Source of the DNA: Streptomyces sp. SAI-135
GTDB lineage: Bacteria; Actinomycetota; Actinomycetes; Streptomycetales; Streptomycetaceae
Reading direction: 5' to 3'
DNA: 64,000 nt
Assembly (NCBI RefSeq): GCF_029893805.1
Contig: NZ_JARXYP010000002.1
Coordinates: 3,162,001-3,226,000, forward strand
The translations under genes and the position numbers were made by a program. A model generated the notes under the pieces. It saw only the letters and a program-made list of their open reading frames with translations, made no database searches and was not told where the DNA came from. Of the stretch, positions 43,468 through 51,241 are shown piece after piece (positions within the stretch are counted from its first letter, which is position 1; each line of letters opens with the position of its first letter).

Positions 43468-44414
43468 TGAACGTACGACGACGCCTCATACCCTCGGTGG
43501 CCGCGGCGGCCGCCCTCGCCGCCCTCTCGGCCTGCTCCACCGACAGCGCCGCCGCGGGCGACACCGGCAAGTTCGACGTCGTCGCGTCCTTCTACCCGAT
43601 GGCCTTCCTCGCCGAGCAGATCGGCGGCGACCACGTCAGCGTCACCAGCCTGACCGAGCCCGGCCAGGAGCCGCACGACCTGGAGATCAGCGCCAAGCAG
43701 ACCGCGCAGCTCCAGGAGTCCGACGCGGTGCTCTACCTCAAGAACCTCCAGCCCTCCGTCGACGAGGCGGTGGCCCAGGCCGGGGTCAGGACCACGATCG
43801 ACGCGGCCACGCTGACCTCCCTGGAGGAGCACGGCAACGAGGTCGGCGGCCACGCGGCCGAGCACGACGACGAGCACGGCGAGGAGGCGGGCGGCAAGGA
43901 CCCCCACATCTGGCTCGACCCGGTGAAGTACTCCGAGGTCGCCAAGGGCGTCGGCGCCGCCTTCGAGAAGGCCGACCCCGACCACGCGGCCGACTACAAG
44001 GCCAACACCGCGGCCCTGGTGAAGAAGCTCGACGCCCTGAACACGAAGTTCGAGGACGGGCTGAAGAACACCGGCTCCAAGGTCTTCATCACCACCCATG
44101 CCGCCTTCGGCTACCTCGCCGAGCGCTACGGCCTCACCGAGGAGGCCATCAACGGCCTGGACCCCGAGTCGGAGCCGAGCGCCAACCGCGTCAAGGACCT
44201 TGAGAGGATGGCGAAGGCCGACGGCGTCACCACCGTGTTCTACGAGACCCTCGTCAGCGACAAGACCGCGAAGACCATCGCCTCCGACGCCGGGCTGAAG
44301 ACGGACGTCCTCGACCCGATCGAGGGCATCACCGCCAAGTCCCGCGGCAAGGACTACTTCGCGGTCCAGGAAGCCAACCTCAAGGCGCTGCAGGGCGCAC
44401 TGGGAGCGAAATGA
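43467..44414 (+). CDS. znuA: Zinc ABC transporter, substrate-binding lipoprotein
   Basis: This 315-residue cluster A-I/ZnuA-type protein has a lipobox (SVAAAAALAALSACSTDS). Zinc-binding His residues sit in EPGQEPHDLEIS, KDPHIWLDPVKY and ITTHAAFGYLAERYG. A His/Asp-rich loop lies between them (GHAAEHDDEHGEE) as in high-affinity zinc binders. It captures Zn2+ outside the membrane for the ABC importer encoded next. Upstream in-frame ATGs lie within the Zur box, so the ATG at 43467 is preferred. It overlaps the ATPase gene by 4 bp. Confidence 0.92.
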   Translation: MNVRRRLIPSVAAAAALAALSACSTDSAAAGDTGKFDVVASFYPMAFLAEQIGGDHVSVTSLTEPGQEPHDLEISAKQTAQLQESDAVLYLKNLQPSVDEAVAQAGVRTTIDAATLTSLEEHGNEVGGHAAEHDDEHGEEAGGKDPHIWLDPVKYSEVAKGVGAAFEKADPDHAADYKANTAALVKKLDALNTKFEDGLKNTGSKVFITTHAAFGYLAERYGLTEEAINGLDPESEPSANRVKDLERMAKADGVTTVFYETLVSDKTAKTIASDAGLKTDVLDPIEGITAKSRGKDYFAVQEANLKALQGALGAK

Positions 44415-45193
44415 CACCGGAGGACGGCATGACCGAGCCCGTCATCGCGTTGCGCGGGGTCCGCGCCGATCTGGGCTCGCGCCCCGTCCTGCGCGGCATC
44501 GACCTCACCGTGCACCGCGGTGAGGTCGTCGCGCTGCTCGGCGCCAACGGCTCCGGCAAGTCCACCGCGATCCGCACGATCATCGGCCAGGTACCCACGG
44601 CGGCGGGCGCGATCGAGCTCTTCGGCACCCCGCGCGGAAGGTTCCGGGACTGGGGCCGGGTCGGGTACGTGCCCCAGCGCAACACCGCCGCGGGCGGCGT
44701 CCCGGCGACGGTCACCGAGGTCGTCGCGAGCGGGCGGCTGTCCCGGGCGCGCTTCGGCGTGCTGCGCAGGGCCGACCACCAGGCCGTGCGCCGGTCCCTG
44801 GAGCTGGTCGGCCTGGCGGACCGCGCCAAGGACTCCGTGAACGCCCTCTCCGGCGGCCAGCACCAGCGGGTGCTGATCGCCCGCGCGCTCGCGGCCGAAC
44901 CCGAACTGCTGATCATGGACGAGCCGATGGCGGGTGTGGACCTGGCGAGCCAGGAGGTGCTGGCCCGGACCCTTGAGGACCAGGTCGCCGCGGGCACCAC
45001 GGTCCTGCTCGTGCTGCACGAACTCGGCCCCCTGGAGCCGCTGATCGACCGGGCGGTCGTCCTGCGCGACGGCTGTGTCCAGCACGACGGGCCGCCCCCG
45101 CGCGCGGTCGGCCAGCACGCCCTGCCGGGCCACGACCACGTCCACCCCCACTCCCCCGAGCACGAGCCGATGCGCACAGGACTGCTGAGCTGA
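44411..45193 (+). CDS. znuC: Zinc ABC transporter, ATP-binding protein
   Basis: This 260-residue ATPase has Walker A GANGSGKST, the ABC signature ALSGGQHQRVLIARAL and Walker B LLIMDEPMAGVDL, with the switch His in LLVLHELG. A His-rich C-terminal tail (GQHALPGHDHVHPHSPEHEP) may bind zinc. It powers import through the permease encoded next, which it overlaps by one base (TGATG). Confidence 0.93.
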   Translation: MTPEDGMTEPVIALRGVRADLGSRPVLRGIDLTVHRGEVVALLGANGSGKSTAIRTIIGQVPTAAGAIELFGTPRGRFRDWGRVGYVPQRNTAAGGVPATVTEVVASGRLSRARFGVLRRADHQAVRRSLELVGLADRAKDSVNALSGGQHQRVLIARALAAEPELLIMDEPMAGVDLASQEVLARTLEDQVAAGTTVLLVLHELGPLEPLIDRAVVLRDGCVQHDGPPPRAVGQHALPGHDHVHPHSPEHEPMRTGLLS

Positions 45194-46095
45194 TGGACTT
45201 CCTCGACTACGCCTTCATGCAGCGGGCCCTGCTCGCCGCCGTCCTGGTCGGCATCACCGCCCCCGCCGTCGGCATCTACCTGGTCCAGCGCCGCCAGGCC
45301 CTCATGGGCGACGGCATCGGCCACGTCGCGATGACCGGCGTCGGCCTCGGCTTCCTGCTCTCCTGGTCGCCGGTGTGGATGGCGACCCTGGTCTCGGTGC
45401 TCGGCGCGGTCCTCATGGAGCTGATCCGCTGGTACGGCAGGACCCGGGGTGACATCGCCCTCGCGATGCTCTTCTACGGCGGCATGGCCGGCGGCGTGAT
45501 GCTGATCAACCTCGCGCCCGGCGGCTCCAACGCCAACCTGACGTCGTACCTGTTCGGTTCGCTGTCCACGGTCTCCGCCTCGGACGTGACGGCGATCTGC
45601 GTGCTGGCCGCGTTCGTGGTGCTCGTCACCCTGGGACTGCGCCGGCAGCTCTTCGCGGTCAGCCAGGACGAGGAGTTCGCGCGGGTCACCGGCCTTCCGG
45701 TGCGCGCGCTCAACCTGCTGACCGCGGTCACGGCCGCGGTGACGGTGACCGTCGCGATGCGGGTGGTCGGACTGCTGCTGGTGAGCGCGCTGATGGTGGT
45801 GCCGGTGGCGGCGGCGCAGCAGCTCAGCCGGAGCTTCGCGGCCACCTTCGCGATCGCGGTGGCGATCGGCGTGACGGTGACCATCGGCGGCACCGTGACC
45901 TCGTACTACCAGGACGTGCCGCCCGGCGCGACGATCGTGCTGCTGACCATCGGGGCGTTCATCCTGCTGACCGGGCTCGCCACCCCGCTGGCCCGGCGAC
46001 GGGCCCGGGCGGCCGCCGCCGCGCAGCCCGCCCCGGACCCCGCGGAGTGTGTGATTCCGGCCAGTCGGGAGGCGGACGGCCCGGTCGGCGTCTGA
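45193..46095 (+). CDS. znuB: Zinc ABC transporter, permease
   Basis: This 300-residue ABC-3 family permease has about eight helices and the conserved VQRRQALMGDGIGHVAMTGVGLG near the N-terminus. AVSQDEEFARVTGLPVRALN is the coupling region for the ATPase. It is the third gene of the znuACB order and ends 58 nt before zur. It forms the membrane channel of the importer. Confidence 0.93.
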   Translation: MDFLDYAFMQRALLAAVLVGITAPAVGIYLVQRRQALMGDGIGHVAMTGVGLGFLLSWSPVWMATLVSVLGAVLMELIRWYGRTRGDIALAMLFYGGMAGGVMLINLAPGGSNANLTSYLFGSLSTVSASDVTAICVLAAFVVLVTLGLRRQLFAVSQDEEFARVTGLPVRALNLLTAVTAAVTVTVAMRVVGLLLVSALMVVPVAAAQQLSRSFAATFAIAVAIGVTVTIGGTVTSYYQDVPPGATIVLLTIGAFILLTGLATPLARRRARAAAAAQPAPDPAECVIPASREADGPVGV

Positions 46096-46153
46096 CCGGG
46101 CACAGGCCGGGCTGGCACAATGGCCCGGCAGGTGCCGAACGAAGGAGGAACCC

Positions 46154-46570
46154 GTGACGACCGCAGGACCGCCCGTGAAGGGCCGCGCCACCCGGCAGCG
46201 GGCCGCCGTGGCGGCGGCCCTCGACGAGGTCGACGAGTTCCGCAGTGCGCAGGAACTGCACGACATGCTCAAGCACAAGGGTGACGCCGTCGGGCTGACC
46301 ACGGTCTACCGCACGCTCCAGAACCTCGCCGACGCGGGCGAGGTCGACGTCCTGCGCACCTCCGACGGCGAGTCCGTCTACCGGCGCTGCTCCAGCGGCG
46401 ACCACCATCACCACCTGGTCTGCCGGGTGTGCGGCAAGGCCGTGGAGGTCGAGGGCCCGGCCGTCGAGAAGTGGGCCGACGCGATCGCCGCCGAGCACGG
46501 CTACGTCAATGTGGCGCACACCGTGGAGATCTTCGGCACCTGCGCGGACTGCGCCGCCGCCCAGGGCTGA
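46154..46570 (+). CDS. zur: Zinc uptake regulator, Fur family
   Basis: This 138-residue regulator has the Fur winged helix (TRQRAAVAAALDEVDEFRSAQELHDML, GLTTVYRTLQNLADAG). The metal sites are DGESVYRRCSSGDHHHHLVC, CRVCGK and GTCADC (structural zinc Cys pairs). With zinc bound it represses zinc importers, here via the box at 43453. The GTG start is preceded by GAAGGAGGA. It is probably transcribed with the importer operon, giving autoregulation. Confidence 0.92.
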   Translation: MTTAGPPVKGRATRQRAAVAAALDEVDEFRSAQELHDMLKHKGDAVGLTTVYRTLQNLADAGEVDVLRTSDGESVYRRCSSGDHHHHLVCRVCGKAVEVEGPAVEKWADAIAAEHGYVNVAHTVEIFGTCADCAAAQG

Positions 46571-46625
46571 CCCACAAGCGGACCGGTGCGCAGATGTCCT
46601 GAGTGACGAGGGGCGGGTCGGGGGC

Positions 46626-47474
46626 TCAGGCCTCCGGGTCGCCCTTCATCGCTTCCTCCATGGCCAGCAGCTCCTCGTTCGGCACGGCCCCGCCGAAGCG
46701 GCGGTCCCGGGAGGCGAACTCGACGCACGCCCGCCACAGGTCACGGCGGTCGAAGTCGGGCCACAGGACGTCCTGGAAGACCATCTCGGCGTACGCGCTC
46801 TGCCACAGCAGGTAGTTGGAGGTGCGCTGCTCCCCGCTGGGCCGCAGGAAGAGGTCCACGTCGGGCATGTCCGGGTAGTACAGGTACTTCGCGAGGGTCT
46901 TCTCGGTGACCTTGGACGGGTCGAGGCGGCCGGCCTTCACGTCCTTGGCGAGGGCCTGCGCGGCATCGGCGATCTCGGCCCGGCCGCCGTAGTTCATGCA
47001 GAAGTACAGCGTCAGCTTGTCGTTGCCCTTGGTCTGCTCCTGGGCGACCTGGAGCTCCTTGGCGACGGACTTCCACAGCTTGGGCATCCGGCCCACCCAG
47101 CGCACCCGGATGCCGAGCTCGTCGAGCTGGTCGCGGGTCTTGCGGATGAAGTCGCGGTTGAAGTTCATCAGGAAGCGGACCTCGTCGGGCGAGCGCTTCC
47201 AGTTCTCGGTGGAGAAGGCGTAGAGCGAGATGTTCTTCACGCCGGCCTCGATGGCGCCCTGGAGCACGTCCAGGACCCGCTCGGCGCCGACCTTGTGCCC
47301 TTCGGTCCTGGGCAGCCCGCGCTCCTTGGCCCACCGGCCGTTGCCGTCCATGACGATCGCCACGTGCTCGGGGATCAGCTCACCGGGGAGCTTCGGCGCG
47401 CGGGCGCCGGACGGGTGCGGCTCCGGCGCCCTGTACTCGCGCCGCCGGCGCCCCAGGATCCCGTTTACGGCCAT
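46626..47474 (-). CDS. uppS: Isoprenyl transferase (undecaprenyl diphosphate synthase)
   Basis: This 282-residue cis-prenyltransferase has HVAIVMDGNGRWAKERGLPRTEGHKVG (Asp-binding and catalytic loop), LYAFSTENWKRSPDEVRFLM, TLYFCMNYGGRAEIADAA and LFLRPSGEQRTSNYLLWQSAYAEMVF. It condenses IPP units into the lipid carrier for cell-wall synthesis. It sits just downstream of recO in the same direction, separated by a 16-bp tandem repeat region. GAGGAG lies upstream of the ATG. Confidence 0.94.
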   Translation of the reverse strand: MAVNGILGRRRREYRAPEPHPSGARAPKLPGELIPEHVAIVMDGNGRWAKERGLPRTEGHKVGAERVLDVLQGAIEAGVKNISLYAFSTENWKRSPDEVRFLMNFNRDFIRKTRDQLDELGIRVRWVGRMPKLWKSVAKELQVAQEQTKGNDKLTLYFCMNYGGRAEIADAAQALAKDVKAGRLDPSKVTEKTLAKYLYYPDMPDVDLFLRPSGEQRTSNYLLWQSAYAEMVFQDVLWPDFDRRDLWRACVEFASRDRRFGGAVPNEELLAMEEAMKGDPEA

Positions 47475-47494
47475 GGTGCTTCTCGTCTCCTCAG

Positions 47495-47558
47495 TGGTGC
47501 TCTACGACTGTGGTGCTCTACGACTCTGGTGCTCTACGACGGTGGTGCGCTACGACTT
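47495..47558 (-). repeat. Four tandem 16-bp repeats at the recO-uppS junction
   Basis: Units at 47495, 47511, 47527 and 47543 share TGGTGCTCTACGAC (plus strand) with one or two changes. The last unit contains the recO stop codon, and each unit repeats the same TAG. The array forms most of the recO-uppS spacer. Confidence 0.85.
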
Positions 47559-48299
47559 CTCGACGTACCGCAGGGAGCGCAGCCCGCGCTCCATGTGCCA
47601 GTGCAGGTAGGCGGACACCAGCCCGCTGCCCTCCCGGACGTACCGCGGCTCGCTCGCGTCCGCGGTCTCCCAGTCTCCCGTAAGCAGCGCGGCGAGGAGT
47701 TCCAGGGTCTGCGGCGACGGTACGACACTGCCGGGCACCCGGCAGTCCACGCAGACCGAGCCTCCGGCGGCCACCGAGAAGAAGCGGTTCGGGCCGGTCA
47801 TGCCGCAGCGCGCGCAGTCGCTGAAGCTCGGGGCGTAGCCGTTGACCGCGAGCGAGCGGAGCAGGAACGCGTCGAGGACGAGGTGGGGCGCGTGCTCGCC
47901 CCGGGCGAGGGTGCGCAGGGCCCCCACCAGCAGCAGGTACTGCTGGACGGCGGGCTCGCCCTCGTGATCGGTGAACCGCTCGGCGGTCTCCAGCATGGCC
48001 GTCCCGGCGGTGTACCGGGCGTAGTCGGAGACGATCCCGCCACCGTACGGCGCGATGGTCTCGCTCTGCGTGCACAGCGGCAGCCCGCGCCCGACGAGCT
48101 CGCTCCCCCGCGCGAAGAACTGCACGTCGACGTGGGAGAACGGCTCCAGCCGCGCCCCGAACTTCGACTTGGTCCGCCGCACGCCCCTGGCCACGGCCCG
48201 CACCCGCCCGTGCCCCCGCGTGAGCAGCGTGATGATCCGGTCCGCTTCCCCGAGCTTCTGCGTCCGCAGCACGATCCCGTCGTCCCGGAAGAGACTCAT
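47550..48299 (-). CDS. recO: DNA repair protein RecO
   Basis: This 249-residue protein mediates RecA loading in the RecFOR pathway. It has the N-terminal OB fold (LFRDDGIVLRTQKLGEADRI, RGHGRVRAVARGVRRTKSKFG). The zinc module is DCARCGMTGPNRFFS and GSVCVDC (two CxxC). The start at 48299 is overlapped by the stop of a 19-codon leader ORF whose first residues duplicate RecO's own N-terminus. The C-terminus YLHWHMERGLRSLRYVEKS ends inside the 16-bp repeat array. Confidence 0.94.
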   Translation of the reverse strand: MSLFRDDGIVLRTQKLGEADRIITLLTRGHGRVRAVARGVRRTKSKFGARLEPFSHVDVQFFARGSELVGRGLPLCTQSETIAPYGGGIVSDYARYTAGTAMLETAERFTDHEGEPAVQQYLLLVGALRTLARGEHAPHLVLDAFLLRSLAVNGYAPSFSDCARCGMTGPNRFFSVAAGGSVCVDCRVPGSVVPSPQTLELLAALLTGDWETADASEPRYVREGSGLVSAYLHWHMERGLRSLRYVEKS

Positions 48300-48355
48300 C
48301 GCACACCCCCGCGCCGGGTGCGCGGCAGGGTGCCGTCTTCGCGGAACAGACTCAT
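48296..48355 (-). CDS. 19-residue leader ORF overlapping recO start
   Basis: The ORF reads MSLFREDGTLPRTRRGGVR and stops at a TGA overlapping the recO ATG (ATGA). Its first eight residues are nearly identical to RecO's (MSLFRDDG), so it probably arose by a short tandem duplication of the recO start. It could couple translation to recO or be an inert remnant. Confidence 0.5.
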   Translation of the reverse strand: MSLFREDGTLPRTRRGGVR

Positions 48356-48401
48356 GAGCCCATTCTCGCCTACCCGGGACCGTGCTCGTCGGCGCCCGCG
48401 A

Positions 48402-48623
48402 CTACGGCCGACTCTCGTCGGCGGACCGGTACACGCGGGTGATCTCCGGCCGCTCCGGCCGCTCCGCCGGGGTGGCCTCCCGTACGGCCTCCGGTGCCGC
48501 GTCCCACTCCCTGCCGCCGCCGTGCGGTCTGAGTTGGACGTAGGGCCCCTCGTGCCCCATCACCACGCCGGACCTCCCGGTGCGGGTGTCCACGACGTAC
48601 GAGCCCACGGGCAATTTCGTCAC
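48402..48623 (-). CDS. Small conserved actinobacterial protein found near XRE/DUF397 genes
   Basis: This 73-residue protein begins VTKLPVGSYVVDTRTGRSGVV and continues GHEGPYVQLRPHGGGREWDAAPEAVREATPAE. This type of short beta-rich protein commonly accompanies XRE-DUF5753/DUF397 loci in Streptomyces. The GTG at 48623 has GGAGGG at good distance; an upstream start (MEKGRVKLEKGG at 48692) is possible but less supported. It is divergent from the decayed XRE gene. Function unknown. Confidence 0.65.
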   Translation of the reverse strand: MTKLPVGSYVVDTRTGRSGVVMGHEGPYVQLRPHGGGREWDAAPEAVREATPAERPERPEITRVYRSADESRP

Positions 48624-48764
48624 CGATTCCCTCCAGACGCCGATTCCCTCGAACTCCCCGCCTTTTTCGAGTTTCACTCTTCCCTTCTCCAAGGTGGTCT
48701 TCTTTCCCTACACTCGGCAGGAGTCTGTGCACTACAAGTGCGAAGCTGAACAAGAGGGTTGGCC

Positions 48765-49492
48765 ATGGCCAATGGTTCACGGCAGGCGGCGTGGGAGTTC
48801 TTCGGAACGGAGTTGCGGCGGCACCGGGAGGAGGTGGGGATGACCCAGGCTGAGCTGGGGTCACGGGTCTTCGTCTCCGGCGCTTATATCGGGCAGTTCG
48901 AGCAGGCTTTTCGAAAACCGCAACTGGATATCTCCCAGCGGATCGACGAAGTTCTACAAACCGACGGTATTTTCGAGCGGCTGTGCAGGAAGCTGATCGA
49001 CGACAAGCGGTATGCGGATTACTTCGCGCAGGTCGTGGAGTTCGAACGGACTGCCACGCGCATCTGCGAGTTCGCGCCGACGGTGGTCCCGGGCCTCCTG
49101 CAAACGGCGGCTTATGCCGGAGCGGTTGGGTGGTCCTGCATGAGAGCGTGCTGCGCATCCCGGTCGGCGGCCCGCAGTCCATGGCCGAGCAACTGGACTG
49201 CATCGCGCGGCTGATGCGGGACCGCAAGGTGTGGCTGACGGTGGTGCCGTTCGCGGCGGGGGCATACGCCTCGATCGCCGGGATGTTGCAGCTCATGGAG
49301 TTCGATGACGCCCCTCCGCTCGCCTATACAGAGACGGCGTTTTCGGGAACGCTCATCGACGATCCGGCCGTGGTGAAACGGGCACAGCGCACATACGATC
49401 TGCTCAGGGTCGCCGCGCTGTCGCCGGAGGCGTCCCTGACCCTGATCGCCTCGGCGGCGGAGGACTTCAGACGATGCGTGAATACGACCTGA
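48765..49492 (+). pseudogene. XRE/DUF5753 regulator with internal deletion and frameshift
   Basis: The N-terminal half is intact: an XRE helix-turn-helix (GTELRRHREEVGMTQAELGSRVFVSGAYIGQFEQAFRKP), then the DUF5753 opening (RICEFAPTVVPGLLQTAAYAGAV). At about 49129 the frame jumps, and the rest (WVVLHESVLRIPVGGPQSMA ... AEDFRRCVNTT) continues in another frame. The piece normally between LLQT-AYA and WVVLHE, roughly 40 residues in homologues, is missing. So an internal deletion, not a sequencing slip, broke the gene. It overlaps the DUF397 gene start. Confidence 0.85.
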
Positions 49493-49668
49493 GCAACGCC
49501 CGCTGACGCAAGAGCAGTTACAGCAACGGCGAGGGCGGCAGCTGCGTCGAGGTCACCGACGCAGTCCCCGGAGTCATGCCGGTCCGTGACTCCAAACTCA
49601 GCACGGACAGCCCCGTCCTCGTCTTCCCCACCGACACCTGGACCCAGTTCCTCGGGCTGCTCGAGTAG
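49474..49668 (+). pseudogene. DUF397 protein with in-frame stop
   Basis: The frame reads MREYDLSNAR, a TGA at 49504-49506, then RKSSYSNGEGGSCVEVTD, PVRDSKLST and WTQFLGLLE. DUF397 proteins almost always have RWRKSSYS at this point, so the stop replaces a conserved Trp by a single G-to-A change. It starts within the end of the broken XRE gene, the usual cassette arrangement. Confidence 0.85.
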
Positions 49669-49683
49669 GGGGGTAAACCCCCC
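49668..49683 (+). terminator. Short G6-TAAA-C6 hairpin
   Basis: GGGGGG-TAAA-CCCCCC begins on the last base of the DUF397 stop codon. It is short but perfect and separates the decayed cassette from the S33 peptidase gene. Confidence 0.45.
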
Positions 49684-49741
49684 TGCCGATCAGGCAGTTG
49701 CCCGGATGGGCCGACGGCGGTCGATCCGCGAGGCTCCTCGC

Positions 49742-51241
49742 ATGAAGCAGATGACGAAGAGCCTCGCCCTGATCGCCGCCGCCTCCGGTGTCGTCTTCGG
49801 TGCCCTGACCCCGCTGTCCGCCTCCGCCGCCTCCCGCACCCCGGCGCTGAAGTGGACCAAGTGCGAGGGCAGCGGCCTCGATCCGCGCCAGCAGTGCACG
49901 ACCGTCTCCGTGCCCATGGACTACGCGGACCCGGACGGCCCGCGCATCGAGATCGCCGTCTCCCGTATCCGCAGCGAGAACCCGGACGCCCGGCGGGGTG
50001 TTCTGCTGCTGATCCCCGGCGGACCCGGGGGCGACAGCATGAACGACCCGTCCGGGAAGGGGCAGAGACTGCCGAAGAAGGTGCGGGACACCTACGACCT
50101 GATCGGCTTCGCGCCGCGCGGGATGGCCCCCTCGACGGCCGTCGACTGCGGCCTCGAACACCGGGACCTGGCCCGTACGACCCTGCTGCCCTGGCCTTCC
50201 CCGGACGGCTCCGTCGACGCGGCCATGGCCGCGGGCAAGCGCATCTCCGCGGCCTGCGAACGCAACGGCGGCGAGCTGATCCGGCACATCAGCACCCTCA
50301 ACGAGGCCCGTGACCTCGACCGCGTGCGGGCCGCGCTCGGCGAGCGCAAGGTGTCCGCGTGGGGCGTGTCCTACGGCACCTATGTCGCCGACGCCTACCT
50401 CCAGTTGTTCCCCCGGCGCACCAACCGTGTCGTCCTGGACAGCAACGACCACGCGGACCCCGTCCACGGGGAGCGCGCCTGGCTCAACGCCTTCGAGCAG
50501 GGGGCCGAGGACAACTTCCCGGAGTTCGCCGCATGGGCCTCCGCGCCCGGCAACCCGGACCGCCTGGCCGGCACCGCCGCCGAGGTGCGTCCGCTCTTCC
50601 TGCGCCTCGCCGCCCGCCTCGACCGCGAGCCGATCCCCTGGCCGGGCGCCAACCCGGAGGAGCTGAACGGCAACGTCCTGCGCCAGTCGATGCTCGACTC
50701 CTTCTACGACCCCGACGACTACCCGGCCCTCGCCAAGCTGATCCTCGCCGCCCAGAAGGGCACGGTGCCGCCCGCCCCGGCGGGCCCGCCCGAGGCCGTC
50801 ATGCAGAACTACGCCGCGGTCGGCGCCGCCACCATCTGCAACGACGTCGACTGGCCGGGCGACCCGGAGCCGTACCGCGCGGCCGTGGCCGAGAGCCGCT
50901 CCCGGTACCCGCTGACCGGGGGCATGCCGAGGAGCGCGATGCCGTGCGCCGCCTGGCCGTGGGAGCCGAGGGAGGCACCGGTGCACGTCACCGACCGGGG
51001 CCCGTCCACCATCCTGATGGTGCAGAACGCACGGGACGTGGCCACTCCGCTCAGCGGCGCCCTCAAACTGCGCGAGGCACTCGGCCGGCGGGCCGTCATG
51101 GTCGTCAACGACTCCACCGGCCACGACGCCTACCTGGACAACGGCACCGCGTGCGGCGACGCGACCGTCTCCCGCTTCCTGGCCACCGGCGAGCGACCCG
51201 CCGAGGACCTGTACTGCCCGAGTGACGCAACCAGGCGATGA
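49742..51241 (+). CDS. Secreted S33-family alpha/beta hydrolase (tripeptidyl aminopeptidase-like)
   Basis: This 499-residue exported protein has a signal peptide (MTKSLALIAAASGVVFGAL ... SASAA). The alpha/beta-hydrolase fold has an oxyanion motif LLLIPGGPGGDSM and the nucleophile Ser in AWGVSYGTYVADAY (GxSxG). The acid Asp is in ILMVQNARDVATP and the His in NDSTGHDAYLDN. The motif after strand 4 reads IGFAPRGMAPST instead of the more usual GFDPRG. It probably releases N-terminal peptides in the medium. The 3' end overlaps the upstream extension of the beta-lactamase frame by 20 nt. Confidence 0.87.
   Translation: MKQMTKSLALIAAASGVVFGALTPLSASAASRTPALKWTKCEGSGLDPRQQCTTVSVPMDYADPDGPRIEIAVSRIRSENPDARRGVLLLIPGGPGGDSMNDPSGKGQRLPKKVRDTYDLIGFAPRGMAPSTAVDCGLEHRDLARTTLLPWPSPDGSVDAAMAAGKRISAACERNGGELIRHISTLNEARDLDRVRAALGERKVSAWGVSYGTYVADAYLQLFPRRTNRVVLDSNDHADPVHGERAWLNAFEQGAEDNFPEFAAWASAPGNPDRLAGTAAEVRPLFLRLAARLDREPIPWPGANPEELNGNVLRQSMLDSFYDPDDYPALAKLILAAQKGTVPPAPAGPPEAVMQNYAAVGAATICNDVDWPGDPEPYRAAVAESRSRYPLTGGMPRSAMPCAAWPWEPREAPVHVTDRGPSTILMVQNARDVATPLSGALKLREALGRRAVMVVNDSTGHDAYLDNGTACGDATVSRFLATGERPAEDLYCPSDATRR

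Noticed and set aside
47495..47558. Possible CRISPR-like or phage attachment repeats
   Set aside because: Units are only 16 bp with no spacers, lie at a recO-uppS junction, and no integrase or phage gene is near.
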